The translations under genes and the position numbers were made by a program. A stretch of 64,000 bases of DNA, taken from the NCBI GenBank assembly GCA_052246295.1, contig JBQQCO010000012.1; one strand, 5' to 3'. The notes under the pieces are model-generated. The model searched no databases, was not told the origin of the DNA, and worked only from the letters and a program-made list of their open reading frames with translations. The stretch is from Piscibacillus sp052246295 (GTDB taxonomy: Bacteria; Bacillota; Bacilli; Bacillales; Alkalibacillaceae). Shown here in pieces: positions 7,035 to 15,584 of the stretch (position 1 is the first letter of the stretch; every line of letters begins with the position of its first letter).

Positions 7035-7469
7035 TTAATTTGACCTCTTCCATTCTTCTAAGGCTTCGTCAAACTCTTTACCCCACTGCTCTTTCAATGC
7101 TTTTAGTTCTGTGAAATCAACTGTGGATCCTTGCTTATTTTTATACCCCTGAAGACGCATTGCTATATAGCCTTCTCTTGTGTTTGCTAAATTCTTCGGT
7201 ATTTCTAGCAGGATAAAGTCTTTTTGATTATCTGCGTACTGGATCGTGTAGGTGATAAGGTCATCCGTTTTTGTCTGATCTACCTTCAAATGATGCTCTA
7301 AATCCAACGATAGGTAGTGTTTACCTTCCTCAAATTGAATTAAGAGTAATCTATCGTTGTGTTCAACGCTCTTAATGGCGTTCACAAAAATAGATGTCAT
7401 AGCGCCATTTTGAACAGTCCACCTAAGGTATTCACCCTTCATATCCATTAACAAATTTGCACTAAGCAT
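7035..7469 (-). CDS. Hypothetical protein between tape-measure and decoration genes
   Basis: A 144-aa soluble protein, beta-rich in the first 90 residues, ending in a charged helix (LKALKEQWGKEFDEALEEW). I do not recognise the family. Its 15-bp distance from the tape-measure gene and shared strand indicate one operon. It may be a tail or capsid accessory protein. Confidence 0.6.
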   Translation of the reverse strand: MLSANLLMDMKGEYLRWTVQNGAMTSIFVNAIKSVEHNDRLLLIQFEEGKHYLSLDLEHHLKVDQTKTDDLITYTIQYADNQKDFILLEIPKNLANTREGYIAMRLQGYKNKQGSTVDFTELKALKEQWGKEFDEALEEWKRSN

Positions 7470-7484
7470 CGTTTACCTCCTCGA

Positions 7485-9413
7485 TTAATTTCCTAGATTA
7501 ACTCTGCGTTGATTCTGCAACCATTTTCTCATCTTACGCTCGAAATCTCTTTGAGACATTTCCATAGCCTCTCGGACTTCATTAGCATCTGCGTTACCGT
7601 GCACATGAACCTCTGCATTGTAATGAAACACAACTTGATCTGAATCGTTATGCGTCGTGTCGCCTCCGCCTTTATCATCACGGTTAATGAATTGATCTAG
7701 CTTCGATAAAGGTAAAACAGCCTCTTGTTCAGCACCTTCACCAATCATGGCCAACGTCGCACCGGTTGTAATACCACCTTGAGCTAATTCAGGAATACGA
7801 GGAAGGCTGACAGTTGGGATGTCAGGGACTCCAATTTTCCCGATACCAGGAATGTCCATAGACGGGATCTTATTAACGGCATTTGCTATACCATTTATGA
7901 TTTTTTCAAATCCTGATATTAAACCGTTACCCATGCCAAGAATGGCATTGATCGGAGCTCGTACACCATCTTTCATTTTCCCAAAAGCATCAACAAAACG
8001 GTCTTTCATCTTGCCGACAACTTCACCTATCTTCTCGCCGAGGCCAACGAAAAAGTCACGAATACCGCCCCATATTTCCATCGCTTTCGCAGACACAACA
8101 TCCCAGTTTTGATAAAGAGCCACACCTGCAGCTATTAGCAAGCCGATTGCAATAACAATCAAACCTATAGGAGATGTGACAAAAGCCATTGCTGCACCAA
8201 AAGCCCATGTAGCTGTAGCCCATGCAATTTTAGCAGCTGTTGCTATTTTTGTTGCGGCAGTTACAGCTAATGTAATGGCTTTAAAAGCAACCAATGCAGC
8301 TGTAATTCCAGCCACAATCGGAGCGATCCAACTCCAATTTTCAACGATCCACTGATAAACCTCTTTAGCGCGATCAACAACATCAGCTATCAATCCTATT
8401 GCTTGCGGAATCCCTTCATTGATAAACCACTCAATGTAAGGTTGTGCCATTTCAAACGCATTACGTAAAAAATCTCCTGCCTCTGACAGAAGGTCTCTAA
8501 AATTCATCGTTGGATTGAAATTATCTTGAATGGCATCACGTATTGAATGGAATATCGCTAGTCCGGTTTCACCCAGCCACGAAAGAACACCGCCTACAAT
8601 CTCAAAGGCTCGTTGCAACTTCTCCTGCATTGCTGGAAGCTTTTCGAGACCTGCATCTAAAAAACTCTGAAAGGTAGGCAAGACTTTCATAGCGACTGTG
8701 TTAAAGAAGCCTTGAAATGTCTTTTTGACCTTATCCATTGTATCAGCCCACAAAACCCCAGCTTCAATGCCGTCTTCTCCAATGACGGCGCCAAGGTCGT
8801 GGGCTTCATCTCTTAGATTCTTGATCTCATCTCCACCAGCTTCTAACGCTGGTAAAAGTTCTTGAGCTGTCTTTTCGCCAAAGAACTCACTGGCCAAGGC
8901 CGCCCGTTCAGATGAGTTTTCCATATCACCTAGATAGTCCAGGGCTTCCTGGAAGACATCTTCTGTACTTCTCAAATTCCCTTCCTGATCCTTAAGTGAT
9001 ATGTTCATTGAATCGAGAGCTTCAGTGTATTTTTCGTTACCCTGCAGGGCTTGGCCATACCGTTGGTTAGTACGCTGTAGTGCTTTCTCTAATGCACTAT
9101 CGCTAACTCCTACCTGGTCCATAGCATGGCGCATTTCCTGTAAGTAATCCGTGTGTACGCCAGCACGTTGAGAAGCTTTGTCGATCTCATCTGCCGTTTG
9201 TGCAAAACGATTAGCCATTCCGACACCGACTCCAGCTGCAGCAGTTGCAGCACCAGCAACACCTAATGCGAACTTACCGGCCATTTTTGCTGCGTTACCT
9301 AGACCTTGCCTAAAACCTTTAAGGTTGCGTTGCGTTTCACCAAAAGCTTTTTTGACCGATGGATCCATCTTTGCTCCGAGTTGAAAAGCGATTTCAAAAT
9401 TCTTTTTACTCAT
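7485..9413 (-). CDS. Phage tail tape measure protein
   Basis: A 642-aa protein. The N-terminus carries the tape-measure pattern (NRFAQTADEIDKASQRAGV with DYLQEMRHAMDQVGVS), a long helical part follows, and strongly hydrophobic Ala-rich segments lie at about 365-440. The C-terminus has the Gly/Pro-rich linker and TTGATLAMIGEGAEQEAVLP block common in such proteins. Tape-measure proteins set tail length and enter the cell during DNA delivery. At 642 residues it is short for the family. The ATG at 9413 is chosen for its AAGGAGGTG. The lack of other tail genes means it would have to work with helper tail proteins or is a relic of a larger prophage. Confidence 0.85.
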   Translation of the reverse strand: MSKKNFEIAFQLGAKMDPSVKKAFGETQRNLKGFRQGLGNAAKMAGKFALGVAGAATAAAGVGVGMANRFAQTADEIDKASQRAGVHTDYLQEMRHAMDQVGVSDSALEKALQRTNQRYGQALQGNEKYTEALDSMNISLKDQEGNLRSTEDVFQEALDYLGDMENSSERAALASEFFGEKTAQELLPALEAGGDEIKNLRDEAHDLGAVIGEDGIEAGVLWADTMDKVKKTFQGFFNTVAMKVLPTFQSFLDAGLEKLPAMQEKLQRAFEIVGGVLSWLGETGLAIFHSIRDAIQDNFNPTMNFRDLLSEAGDFLRNAFEMAQPYIEWFINEGIPQAIGLIADVVDRAKEVYQWIVENWSWIAPIVAGITAALVAFKAITLAVTAATKIATAAKIAWATATWAFGAAMAFVTSPIGLIVIAIGLLIAAGVALYQNWDVVSAKAMEIWGGIRDFFVGLGEKIGEVVGKMKDRFVDAFGKMKDGVRAPINAILGMGNGLISGFEKIINGIANAVNKIPSMDIPGIGKIGVPDIPTVSLPRIPELAQGGITTGATLAMIGEGAEQEAVLPLSKLDQFINRDDKGGGDTTHNDSDQVVFHYNAEVHVHGNADANEVREAMEMSQRDFERKMRKWLQNQRRVNLGN

Positions 9414-9440
9414 TTTTTCACCTCCTTCCAAAGTTATGTG

Positions 9441-9920
9441 CTATGACGGACTGTACTTAGACATTTCCTGTAGTGCGTCAAACACATGATTCTTGATCAC
9501 AAGCTTGATTGGCTCCAACTCTTTAATATTTACCACTTCGGGAGCCACCTTTTCAGGTATCTTAAGCGTAATTTGTCTGAAAGTATCTAACATTTCATTC
9601 ATAGCGGATTCAATGTCATCCGATGAGTGGGTGTTAGCTTCTAAATGACTAAGTTCCAGCTCCAACTTTTTACGTCTCACCTTTATTAAGCCTGTTCGAG
9701 CCTTCCTTAGGTTGAGCTCGTCCGAATCATTCAACATTTCGTTTTTATGCTGGATGTACGTTTGGACTGATTGCCCGAGATCGTAGACATCACGATCAAT
9801 CTTAACGAGCAGTCCTTCGCTCTCCAGCTGTCTAACTCGACGGTCTGTCACACCAAGAATTGAGCCCATTTGTTGAGTGGAAACTTTTAGCCTTTCAGAC
9901 TGCTTCTGTTGTTTGGCCAT
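9441..9920 (-). CDS. Terminase small subunit, Nu1-like
   Basis: A 159-aa protein with an N-terminal winged-helix-like segment (VSTQQMGSILGVTDRRVRQL, about 13-32) followed by a helical region, the build of Nu1/TerS DNA-packaging proteins. TerS recognises the packaging site and recruits the large subunit. No terL is present anywhere in the element. A lone TerS is the hallmark of satellites that redirect a helper's packaging machinery. Confidence 0.7.
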   Translation of the reverse strand: MAKQQKQSERLKVSTQQMGSILGVTDRRVRQLESEGLLVKIDRDVYDLGQSVQTYIQHKNEMLNDSDELNLRKARTGLIKVRRKKLELELSHLEANTHSSDDIESAMNEMLDTFRQITLKIPEKVAPEVVNIKELEPIKLVIKNHVFDALQEMSKYSPS

Positions 9921-9983
9921 TAACTTTCACCTGCCTTCTTGTAAGGGTCCAATATACGGAAACGGAAACGAGAATTTTGAAAT

Positions 9984-10023
9984 AAAAAACTAGCCCTTTT
10001 TCGGGCGTCGCAGCACCCGCTAG
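9984..10023 (-). terminator. Terminator upstream of the small terminase gene
   Basis: On the minus strand CTAGC...GGGCTAG encloses a GGG/GCCC hairpin and is followed by six U (9984-9989). GGGTCC (9945-9950) and GGACCC (10041-10046) also pair around it. It separates the regulatory genes from terS; the region could double as a packaging-site candidate. Confidence 0.55.
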
Positions 10024-10081
10024 AAATTAAACTCTCAGAAGGACCCATAAGGGTGCACAGATGATTGAACACCCCTACAGA

Positions 10082-10276
10082 TTAGTCAGTAGACCCTTCT
10101 TGCTTATCGATATATTCGATTAAAGCGTCAGCTCTAATCCTTCTGTTGTTACCAATCTTGAAGCTCGGAAGCTCCTTGCTCTTACACAAGTTATAGACTG
10201 TGTTCTTATGGACTCCCAATAGATCAGCCACTTCTTGTGGCGTTAAGAAGTCAGGTAACCCTAACTTATTTGGCAT
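10082..10276 (-). CDS. Excisionase/MerR-type HTH protein
   Basis: A 64-aa DNA-binding protein of the helix-turn-helix_17 (excisionase family) type: FLTPQEVADLLGVHKNTVYN is the HTH and ELPSFKIGNNRRIRADALIE the wing. It could regulate the late genes or act as recombination directionality factor. It is far from the integrase, so a regulatory role within the packaging region seems more likely. Confidence 0.7.
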   Translation of the reverse strand: MPNKLGLPDFLTPQEVADLLGVHKNTVYNLCKSKELPSFKIGNNRRIRADALIEYIDKQEGSTD

Positions 10277-10301
10277 GATGATCCCCCTACCTATCCTTCA
10301 G

Positions 10302-10415
10302 TTACTTCTTATCGGCGTCACGTTTATTCCAGTTGCGATAGCTATTAGCTCTATCTGCAAGCTTTCCTGCACGCTTTTTCTCATCTTTCGATAAAGACTT
10401 CTTCTTATCAGCCAT
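10302..10415 (-). CDS. Small basic protein
   Basis: A 37-aa ORF, very rich in Lys/Arg/Asp (MADKKKSLSKDEKKRAGK at the start). AAAGGGGTG precedes the ATG. It lies between the 63-aa gene and the HTH gene, same strand, which supports it as a real small gene of the element. Function unknown. Confidence 0.5.
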   Translation of the reverse strand: MADKKKSLSKDEKKRAGKLADRANSYRNWNKRDADKK

Positions 10416-10449
10416 AGTTCTCACCCCTTTCTGTTAAAATGAAAATGGT

Positions 10450-10641
10450 TTACTTACGTCTTGCGTTTGCAATTTCTGCTACTCGTTTTGCTACTGCTGA
10501 ATCATCCTGGCTAAGGTCTTGATCAGTCACATGGTTGTCTTGGCTGGATCGCTTAGTATTGATTGCTTCAGCTATCTTAGCAGCATGAGTCTTTTCTTCC
10601 TGAGTCATTGGCCCTTTAGGCTCTGCTTGGCTGTGTTGCAT
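10450..10641 (-). CDS. Small hypothetical protein
   Basis: A 63-aa hydrophilic protein of unknown function. It contains two similar segments (KIAEAINTKR and RVAEIANARR), a hint of an internal repeat. Its start codon overlaps the end of the coiled-coil gene (TAATG), so translation is coupled. Confidence 0.55.
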   Translation of the reverse strand: MQHSQAEPKGPMTQEEKTHAAKIAEAINTKRSSQDNHVTDQDLSQDDSAVAKRVAEIANARRK

Positions 10642-11471
10642 TATGCTCCTACCCCCTTTCGACGGTATCTGATTTCGACTTGAATCTGACCACCGTTTAT
10701 CTGTCTAGCTTGTCCTGTATTAATAAACTCTAGATTAGGGTTACGCTTCTTGAACTCTTGTACAACGTCCTCCACTTTATTCATCCCGATATACGATACC
10801 GTCTTTTTTTCGGTCGTATCCTCGTTCACACCAGCGGTAAAGCCCTGGTCTTCTTTCGATGTTGAGGCTTGCTGCCTTTCTTCTTTCTCAATGTATTGCT
10901 CTAAGATGTGTTGGCCTTGATCTTCAATCCATGCTTTGATGTATTTTTCTTTGGAGTAGCTGCTTTTAATTTTTCGAGGCTCTATATACTTTAAAACCCT
11001 TTCAACTTGTTTCTGTTCAGGCGGCACGCCCCAGCTGTATGTGTCTTTACTGCTTTCAAGTTCCTCTATTTCTTTTTTCAGCTGGTCAATTTTACTCTGC
11101 TTAGCATCAATCTTTTCCTGAATCTTACTATTCTTGTTACCTCTTTCATTTGCCATCCTTTTTGCAGCTGCACGGATCTCTTCAAGGTCTTGATTGGTTA
11201 CAAGGTCAGACTCAAGCTTTTTTCGATAACCTTCTGTTCTGCCTTCAATCGAATCTCGTTCTAACCGCTTCTTGTTTAACTCTTCTTCAAGCGCTTTAGC
11301 CTGATCGGCATCACCCTCAATATTCGCATCCACGATCTGTGAAGTGATGGCTTCCATCTCTTGATCTAGCGACACCTTTTTCTCTTCATCACCAGCAATC
11401 AGTTGCTTAATTCTTTCTTCTTTTTCAAATACATTGTTCACTAATGTTTGAACGTCTTTTTGTTGAAACAT
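10641..11471 (-). CDS. Coiled-coil protein, unknown function
   Basis: A 276-aa protein. Residues 15-150 are almost uninterrupted coiled coil (heptads rich in Glu, Lys, Leu, for example KIDQLKKEIEELESSK). A small folded C-terminal part has the motif GGQIQVEIRYRRKG. No enzymatic motif is visible. In satellites a coiled-coil protein before terS may be a scaffold or capsid-size factor, but I see no sequence proof. A strong AGGAGGAG ribosome site precedes it. Confidence 0.6.
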   Translation of the reverse strand: MFQQKDVQTLVNNVFEKEERIKQLIAGDEEKKVSLDQEMEAITSQIVDANIEGDADQAKALEEELNKKRLERDSIEGRTEGYRKKLESDLVTNQDLEEIRAAAKRMANERGNKNSKIQEKIDAKQSKIDQLKKEIEELESSKDTYSWGVPPEQKQVERVLKYIEPRKIKSSYSKEKYIKAWIEDQGQHILEQYIEKEERQQASTSKEDQGFTAGVNEDTTEKKTVSYIGMNKVEDVVQEFKKRNPNLEFINTGQARQINGGQIQVEIRYRRKGVGA

Positions 11472-11533
11472 GTTCTTCTCCTCCTCTTTTTTGTTTTCAG
11501 CAGGCGCTTGCTATTATTGACTGTGCCCCCTGT

Positions 11534-11752
11534 TTAAGTTTCTACATGGACCTTCTTCACTCTAAACACCACAATCAGAAATAACTGCATTTGAATGACT
11601 TCTGTATGTGTTTTGTAGTCTAGAACTCGAAACCCTCGCTTGTTGAAATCATCAATAACTTTATCAAGTTCAGTATCTGTAGAATTATTTAACGTAAATC
11701 GACTGGTAAAGAACTGAAAGTCATTGATCGGCTCGTCAGTTTGATCACGCAT
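11534..11752 (-). CDS. Small hypothetical protein
   Basis: A 72-aa protein of unknown function, hydrophobic near its C-terminus (MQLFLIVVFRVKK). The ATG at 11752 overlaps the preceding gene's TGA and has AAGGAGGTG upstream; a longer reading from 11794 lacks a ribosome site, so it was rejected. Confidence 0.55.
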   Translation of the reverse strand: MRDQTDEPINDFQFFTSRFTLNNSTDTELDKVIDDFNKRGFRVLDYKTHTEVIQMQLFLIVVFRVKKVHVET

Positions 11753-12149
11753 TGACTTGCACCTCCTTCTCGTATTTATATAAATCTTCAACAATAGATG
11801 CAGTGTAATCCTGAAATTTTAGGATCCCTTCTAAAAGATAAAGATTAAACCTGGTCTCAACATCAATACGCATCTTTCGATATTCTCTTAGTGTCAGGTT
11901 TCGTTTTTCTGCTAATATGCCGTCAGGGATGTATTTACATTGATATAGCTTTAATGCTTTATTCGGATTAACACGGTACTTCTCGGCCAAAAACTCTCTA
12001 TCCTCATTCGAAATATGTTTTAAGCCGTAGAATAGAATTTTACAGCTAAGCTTTTCCCTTTCCGACAATACGTTTATGTTTAATTCATAATATCCCCAGT
12101 GGCTCAAATGGACTTGCGCTATTCGTAAACGGTTCCGAGGTCTTCGCAT
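11745..12149 (-). CDS. Possible phage-type transcriptional regulator
   Basis: A 134-aa protein. The middle, ISNEDREFLAEKYRVN followed by LTLREYRKMRIDVETRF, resembles the sigma region 4-like HTH seen in phage late-transcription regulators (ArpU/RinA type), though the match is by eye only. Four bases separate it from the upstream gene, and AGGAG lies 8 bases before the ATG. A regulator here would fit control of the downstream packaging genes. Confidence 0.45.
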   Translation of the reverse strand: MRRPRNRLRIAQVHLSHWGYYELNINVLSEREKLSCKILFYGLKHISNEDREFLAEKYRVNPNKALKLYQCKYIPDGILAEKRNLTLREYRKMRIDVETRFNLYLLEGILKFQDYTASIVEDLYKYEKEVQVNA

Positions 12150-12152
12150 CTT

Positions 12153-12656
12153 TCACACTCCTAACGCCTCAATCATGTAATTAAAGTCATCCTCCAACAT
12201 CTGGTTATCTAACTCTCTAGGCGGAATAATGTCCGGTTCTAACCCACTCATGAACGTTATCGCTTCTTCAATCTCTTCGATTTCTCGATACACTTCTTCT
12301 GCCAGGAGATCAACTTCATCAAAAGACGGGTTAGCGTTCAAGTATTCATTGATGAGTTGCATTTTGTCTCTCGGTGTTAATGTGTTTAAGTACTCAGTGA
12401 AGTATCGCTTTTTTTGTATGAGGCTCTTAACACGCTTCTCTTTTGATGCTAGAGAGTCGACGAGTTCAGCCACACCATCCTCAATCTTTACCCCTACAGT
12501 CATAAGTTGCAGCCCGTTTTGTTCCACCCTAGTTGTAAACGACTGATTGTAAAAAATCGTGGATATTTCATCCATTTGATCTCTCAGCCTCTGAATCTGT
12601 TTATCTAGGTTCAAATAATAGATTATCTTTTTTCGAATGAAATACTCATTCCACAA
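12153..12656 (-). CDS. Hypothetical helical protein of the regulatory cluster
   Basis: A 167-aa, mostly helical, acidic protein with a TTG start (12656) and GGGGTGA upstream. The N-terminus (LDKQIQRLRDQMDEIST) and spacing of helices resemble small phage proteins found before late regulators (DUF1492 type); this is tentative. It is the first gene on the far side of the presumed replication origin. Confidence 0.5.
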   Translation of the reverse strand: MWNEYFIRKKIIYYLNLDKQIQRLRDQMDEISTIFYNQSFTTRVEQNGLQLMTVGVKIEDGVAELVDSLASKEKRVKSLIQKKRYFTEYLNTLTPRDKMQLINEYLNANPSFDEVDLLAEEVYREIEEIEEAITFMSGLEPDIIPPRELDNQMLEDDFNYMIEALGV

Positions 12657-12703
12657 ATAGGATCACCCCACAAAATGCAAAATTAGCTGAAATAATTAAC
12701 GAA

Positions 12704-12942
12704 AATTACTAAGTGTATTTTTCAGTAATTGTCCTTAATCCCTTTCATATCAGTGGTTTTCAACTTTACAATTACTGAATTATTATTTTCCCCATGTTCC
12801 TCCCTATACGTATATAGAGGGTATATATTTTTTTACTTATATATGGAACATAGGGATTTCAGTAATTCAGTAATTCAACACGGCATAACCTCTTGTGACT
12901 GCTGGCTTCACGAATAATTACTAAGTTAAAATTTCAGTAATT
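12704..12942. other. Candidate replication origin of the satellite (iteron cluster)
   Basis: Seven copies of AGTAATT or its complement occur in 240 bp: 12704, 12724, 12770, 12861, 12869, 12916 and 12936. Two 27-bp units (12704-12730 and 12916-12942) share the form AATTACTAAGT, a variable centre, TTTCAGTAATT. They flank an AT-rich centre (12781-12850) with CATGTTCC/GGAACATA and CCCTATA/TATAGaGGG inverted repeats. It lies directly downstream of the primase-helicase. Staphylococcal islands have origins of this design: two iteron sets around an AT-rich core beside the rep gene. Confidence 0.65.
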
Positions 12943-12947
12943 CTCCG

Positions 12948-15359
12948 TTAATTTTCTAGAAAGTCTTGGTTCTCTAAATTCTTCTTGGCTTTATCATGAA
13001 CACTTAAACCGTATAAAAACCTCACGTTGTCTGTTCCTGGCTTAAATTCAAATCCTCTGTGTTCTAACTCTCTATAAAACTTCCTGTTAGTGAGTTTAAA
13101 GTCATCATTTCTTTGACAGAATAAATTGTAGTAATAGTAGACAACCTTCCCCGCCTCTTTCTCATCTGGATCAATTATGCAGCACTCATCTAGAAATGGT
13201 TTTAGAATATCCATGTCATCACGGTACTTTTCTGACTCATCCATAATACTTTTAGGCTTCTTTAAACCTTCACGCTTCCAAAGCTTGTAGCCTTCAATGG
13301 CCCAATTCAGAATACCAGGCAATTCACGAGATAGCTTTTCGGACAAGTAAGGATCTTTCGGCTTATTCTTACCATCAAATGTCACTCTGAAGGGTATAAC
13401 AGCTATCCGTCTCCAGATCCCATCATCTGATCCTTTAATGATCGGTTTATGGTTGGTAGAGAAAAAGATTTTAAAAGCTGGTTTAAATTCAAAGAACTCT
13501 TTACGCAGGAACCTTGCTGTAATCGTGTCTCCACCTGTCAGTTGTTTAATTAATGACTCAGCTAAATGCTGGCCATCTTCTGACTCAACAGCTGCAACGA
13601 ATCTAGCTTTATCTAATCTAGCAATATCGTTATTAATTCCACTATCAAACGGCTTTTTAATAAATGTATCTGCGTTTGTCTGCTTGGCGTATTCACCTAA
13701 AACGCTTTGAATCGTCTCAATGAACTTTGATTTCCCGTTTCCACCCTTACCAGTTAAGAAGAAAATGGTCTGTTCAGACGTCAAGCTCGTAAGGGAGTAA
13801 CCTATCGCTTTCTGCAAATATCTAATAACCTCGTAATCTGAAAACCCATCTTCATCGACTATGACTTCCTCTAGAAATTGATTAAAACGAGGACATTTGG
13901 CATTAGGATCGTAATTGACCGGTGAAATTCTTGTGATCATATCTTTATGGTGATGTGACTGAAGCTCTCCTGTATTTAAATTCAATGTTCCGTTACTAAC
14001 ATTAAATAAATTGGAGTCTGCGTCTAAATCACTGTTTTTGACACTGGCCAAAGGTTTTACATCTTCAATAGAATTCACTCTTATTTTTCTACTCTCACAT
14101 TTCTTAGCCCATTGATAGATTTCTTTTTGTCGCTTCTCATCACTTTCGAGTAATGCTTCATCGTAGATTGATCTTAGAGTCTTATTCGTTATTTTCTCGA
14201 TTGTTGAAAGCGCATCAGCCTCCCACTTCTTACCGTTCCAGACAAGCCAACCTCTCTCTTTCGAATAGGCTATTTTGTCCTGGTTATAATGCCAAATGCG
14301 CTCGGCATTACCTAGTTCTGTCAGATGAAACTTATCAATATTCAATTCAGGATTTTCAATCTCTGAATTGTAGTGGGTAACTACGTCTTGGCCAAAGTCC
14401 TCAGCTGGTGACTTTTTGGGCTGATAGAATTTCTTACCATTTTCATATCTGTATCTTAGCGACCGAAGGATCGTATTCAGGACATAGTTGTCGTTTCGTT
14501 CCAGTACTTTGTTTTGAGAAGTCGCAGACTCCATAAATAGCTCGTATAGCTGATTAAGATCCTGTGTGTAATGTGACAGCTCGTATGCGATAAACGCATC
14601 AGCTCTACTTCTATCGTCCGGGTAGTAAGTGTTTAAATCGTTATCATAGAACAAACCTTTAAATTTCTTACTATTGATGCCGTTCTCTGCTAAACGCTTT
14701 ATTTCATCATTAGACATTTTAGGAGAGACAATCTTTATGTCTTTTGAATCAAAATTGACCTTATCTTGTTTATTAGAGTGCATATCGTGTATATAAGTAA
14801 TCGCTGTGTTTCGTTCCTTCACTTCCGTGAGGTTGTCATAAACTTCGCCTGTCATAGCAAAGAATCTACCTTGGCTGTACATCTCTATATGTTGCTTTTT
14901 AATGGATTCGATAGCGTTAGCCTTTACAACTATATGAAGGCCATTCCCACTTTGCGAGACCTCAGTATAACTATCTAAACTATCAACGATCTCCTTAGCT
15001 TCTCTAGTTAGTTCGCCATCTATGAAACAATCATCAAGATCAACGATCACAAAGGGGTCAGTATCGACGAGTACAAATCCTATCCCTGAGAAGTCCCCTT
15101 CCTGGTAAGCGTGTACAGCAGCATCAAAACTCAATCGATGCTTAGGGTTCGTTGCACTCGCATTGTAGCCATTTGGTTGTTTGGGAACCTTAGTGTATTT
15201 AATGAACCCTGTATCAGGGTCTCTTAGAATTTCTCCATCTTTATTTCGTTTTTGTTCCTTCTTCCAAAGTATCCACTGATTGAGGTTGCGCATCTCTGTT
15301 GGTAGATTCATAAAGTTATCAATGCTTCTTTTTTCCTTTTCTACTGTGTTTGTTGTCAT
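12948..15359 (-). CDS. Primase-helicase, D5/P4-type, with PriPol-like N-terminus
   Basis: An 803-aa replication protein. Residues ~20-180 resemble a primase-polymerase of the NrS-1 phage type: NQWILWK, FVIVDLDDC with the metal-binding acidic residues, and SQSGNGLHIVV. The C-terminal ~350 residues are a D5-N plus superfamily 3 helicase: Walker A GKGGNGKS at about 533-540, IFFSTNHKPII and WRRIAVIPF. It would open and prime the element's origin just downstream. The family is typical for satellites and plasmid-like prophages that replicate themselves. AGATCGGAGGTG precedes the ATG, which overlaps the stop of a 24-aa leader ORF. Confidence 0.9.
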   Translation of the reverse strand: MTTNTVEKEKRSIDNFMNLPTEMRNLNQWILWKKEQKRNKDGEILRDPDTGFIKYTKVPKQPNGYNASATNPKHRLSFDAAVHAYQEGDFSGIGFVLVDTDPFVIVDLDDCFIDGELTREAKEIVDSLDSYTEVSQSGNGLHIVVKANAIESIKKQHIEMYSQGRFFAMTGEVYDNLTEVKERNTAITYIHDMHSNKQDKVNFDSKDIKIVSPKMSNDEIKRLAENGINSKKFKGLFYDNDLNTYYPDDRSRADAFIAYELSHYTQDLNQLYELFMESATSQNKVLERNDNYVLNTILRSLRYRYENGKKFYQPKKSPAEDFGQDVVTHYNSEIENPELNIDKFHLTELGNAERIWHYNQDKIAYSKERGWLVWNGKKWEADALSTIEKITNKTLRSIYDEALLESDEKRQKEIYQWAKKCESRKIRVNSIEDVKPLASVKNSDLDADSNLFNVSNGTLNLNTGELQSHHHKDMITRISPVNYDPNAKCPRFNQFLEEVIVDEDGFSDYEVIRYLQKAIGYSLTSLTSEQTIFFLTGKGGNGKSKFIETIQSVLGEYAKQTNADTFIKKPFDSGINNDIARLDKARFVAAVESEDGQHLAESLIKQLTGGDTITARFLRKEFFEFKPAFKIFFSTNHKPIIKGSDDGIWRRIAVIPFRVTFDGKNKPKDPYLSEKLSRELPGILNWAIEGYKLWKREGLKKPKSIMDESEKYRDDMDILKPFLDECCIIDPDEKEAGKVVYYYYNLFCQRNDDFKLTNRKFYRELEHRGFEFKPGTDNVRFLYGLSVHDKAKKNLENQDFLEN

Positions 15360-15430
15360 GTTTTTACACCTCCGATCTTTGCGTGAAATAGGGAAAACCT
15401 AAAAACGAAATCGTATGTTATAATAGACAT
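15356..15430 (-). CDS. Short ORF coupled to the primase start
   Basis: A 24-aa ORF begins at ATG 15430 with AAAGGAG 8 bases upstream and ends in ATGA shared with the primase start codon. Such overlap suggests translational coupling. The peptide itself (MSIITYDFVFRFSLF at the start) has no known function; the primase ribosome site lies inside it. It may be a leader that tunes primase level, or chance. Confidence 0.35.
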   Translation of the reverse strand: MSIITYDFVFRFSLFHAKIGGVKT

Positions 15431-15479
15431 AGTGTAGCTCCTTTGTGGTTGCGCTAAATAATTGCTCGTTTTGTGGTGT

Positions 15480-15506
15480 CCCCTCAACCTTTCAATGGCT
15501 GAGGGG
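15480..15506 (-). promoter_or_regulatory. Hairpin in the primase 5' leader
   Basis: CCCCTCA (15480-15486) pairs with TGAGGGG (15500-15506). No U run follows on either strand, so it is not a standard terminator. It lies in the 154-base leader between the 187-aa gene and the short ORF and may affect translation or RNA stability. Confidence 0.4.
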
Positions 15507-15584
15507 ATCTGCCATTAGTCAAACAACTTATTTAGCAAATTAGCCATACTCCCATTACGCCCAATTTGGAGCTCCTCCTATTTT

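Noticed and set aside
12729..12917. 62-aa plus-strand ORF beside the primase
   Set aside because: It lies across the iteron region, against the operon direction, with no ribosome site.
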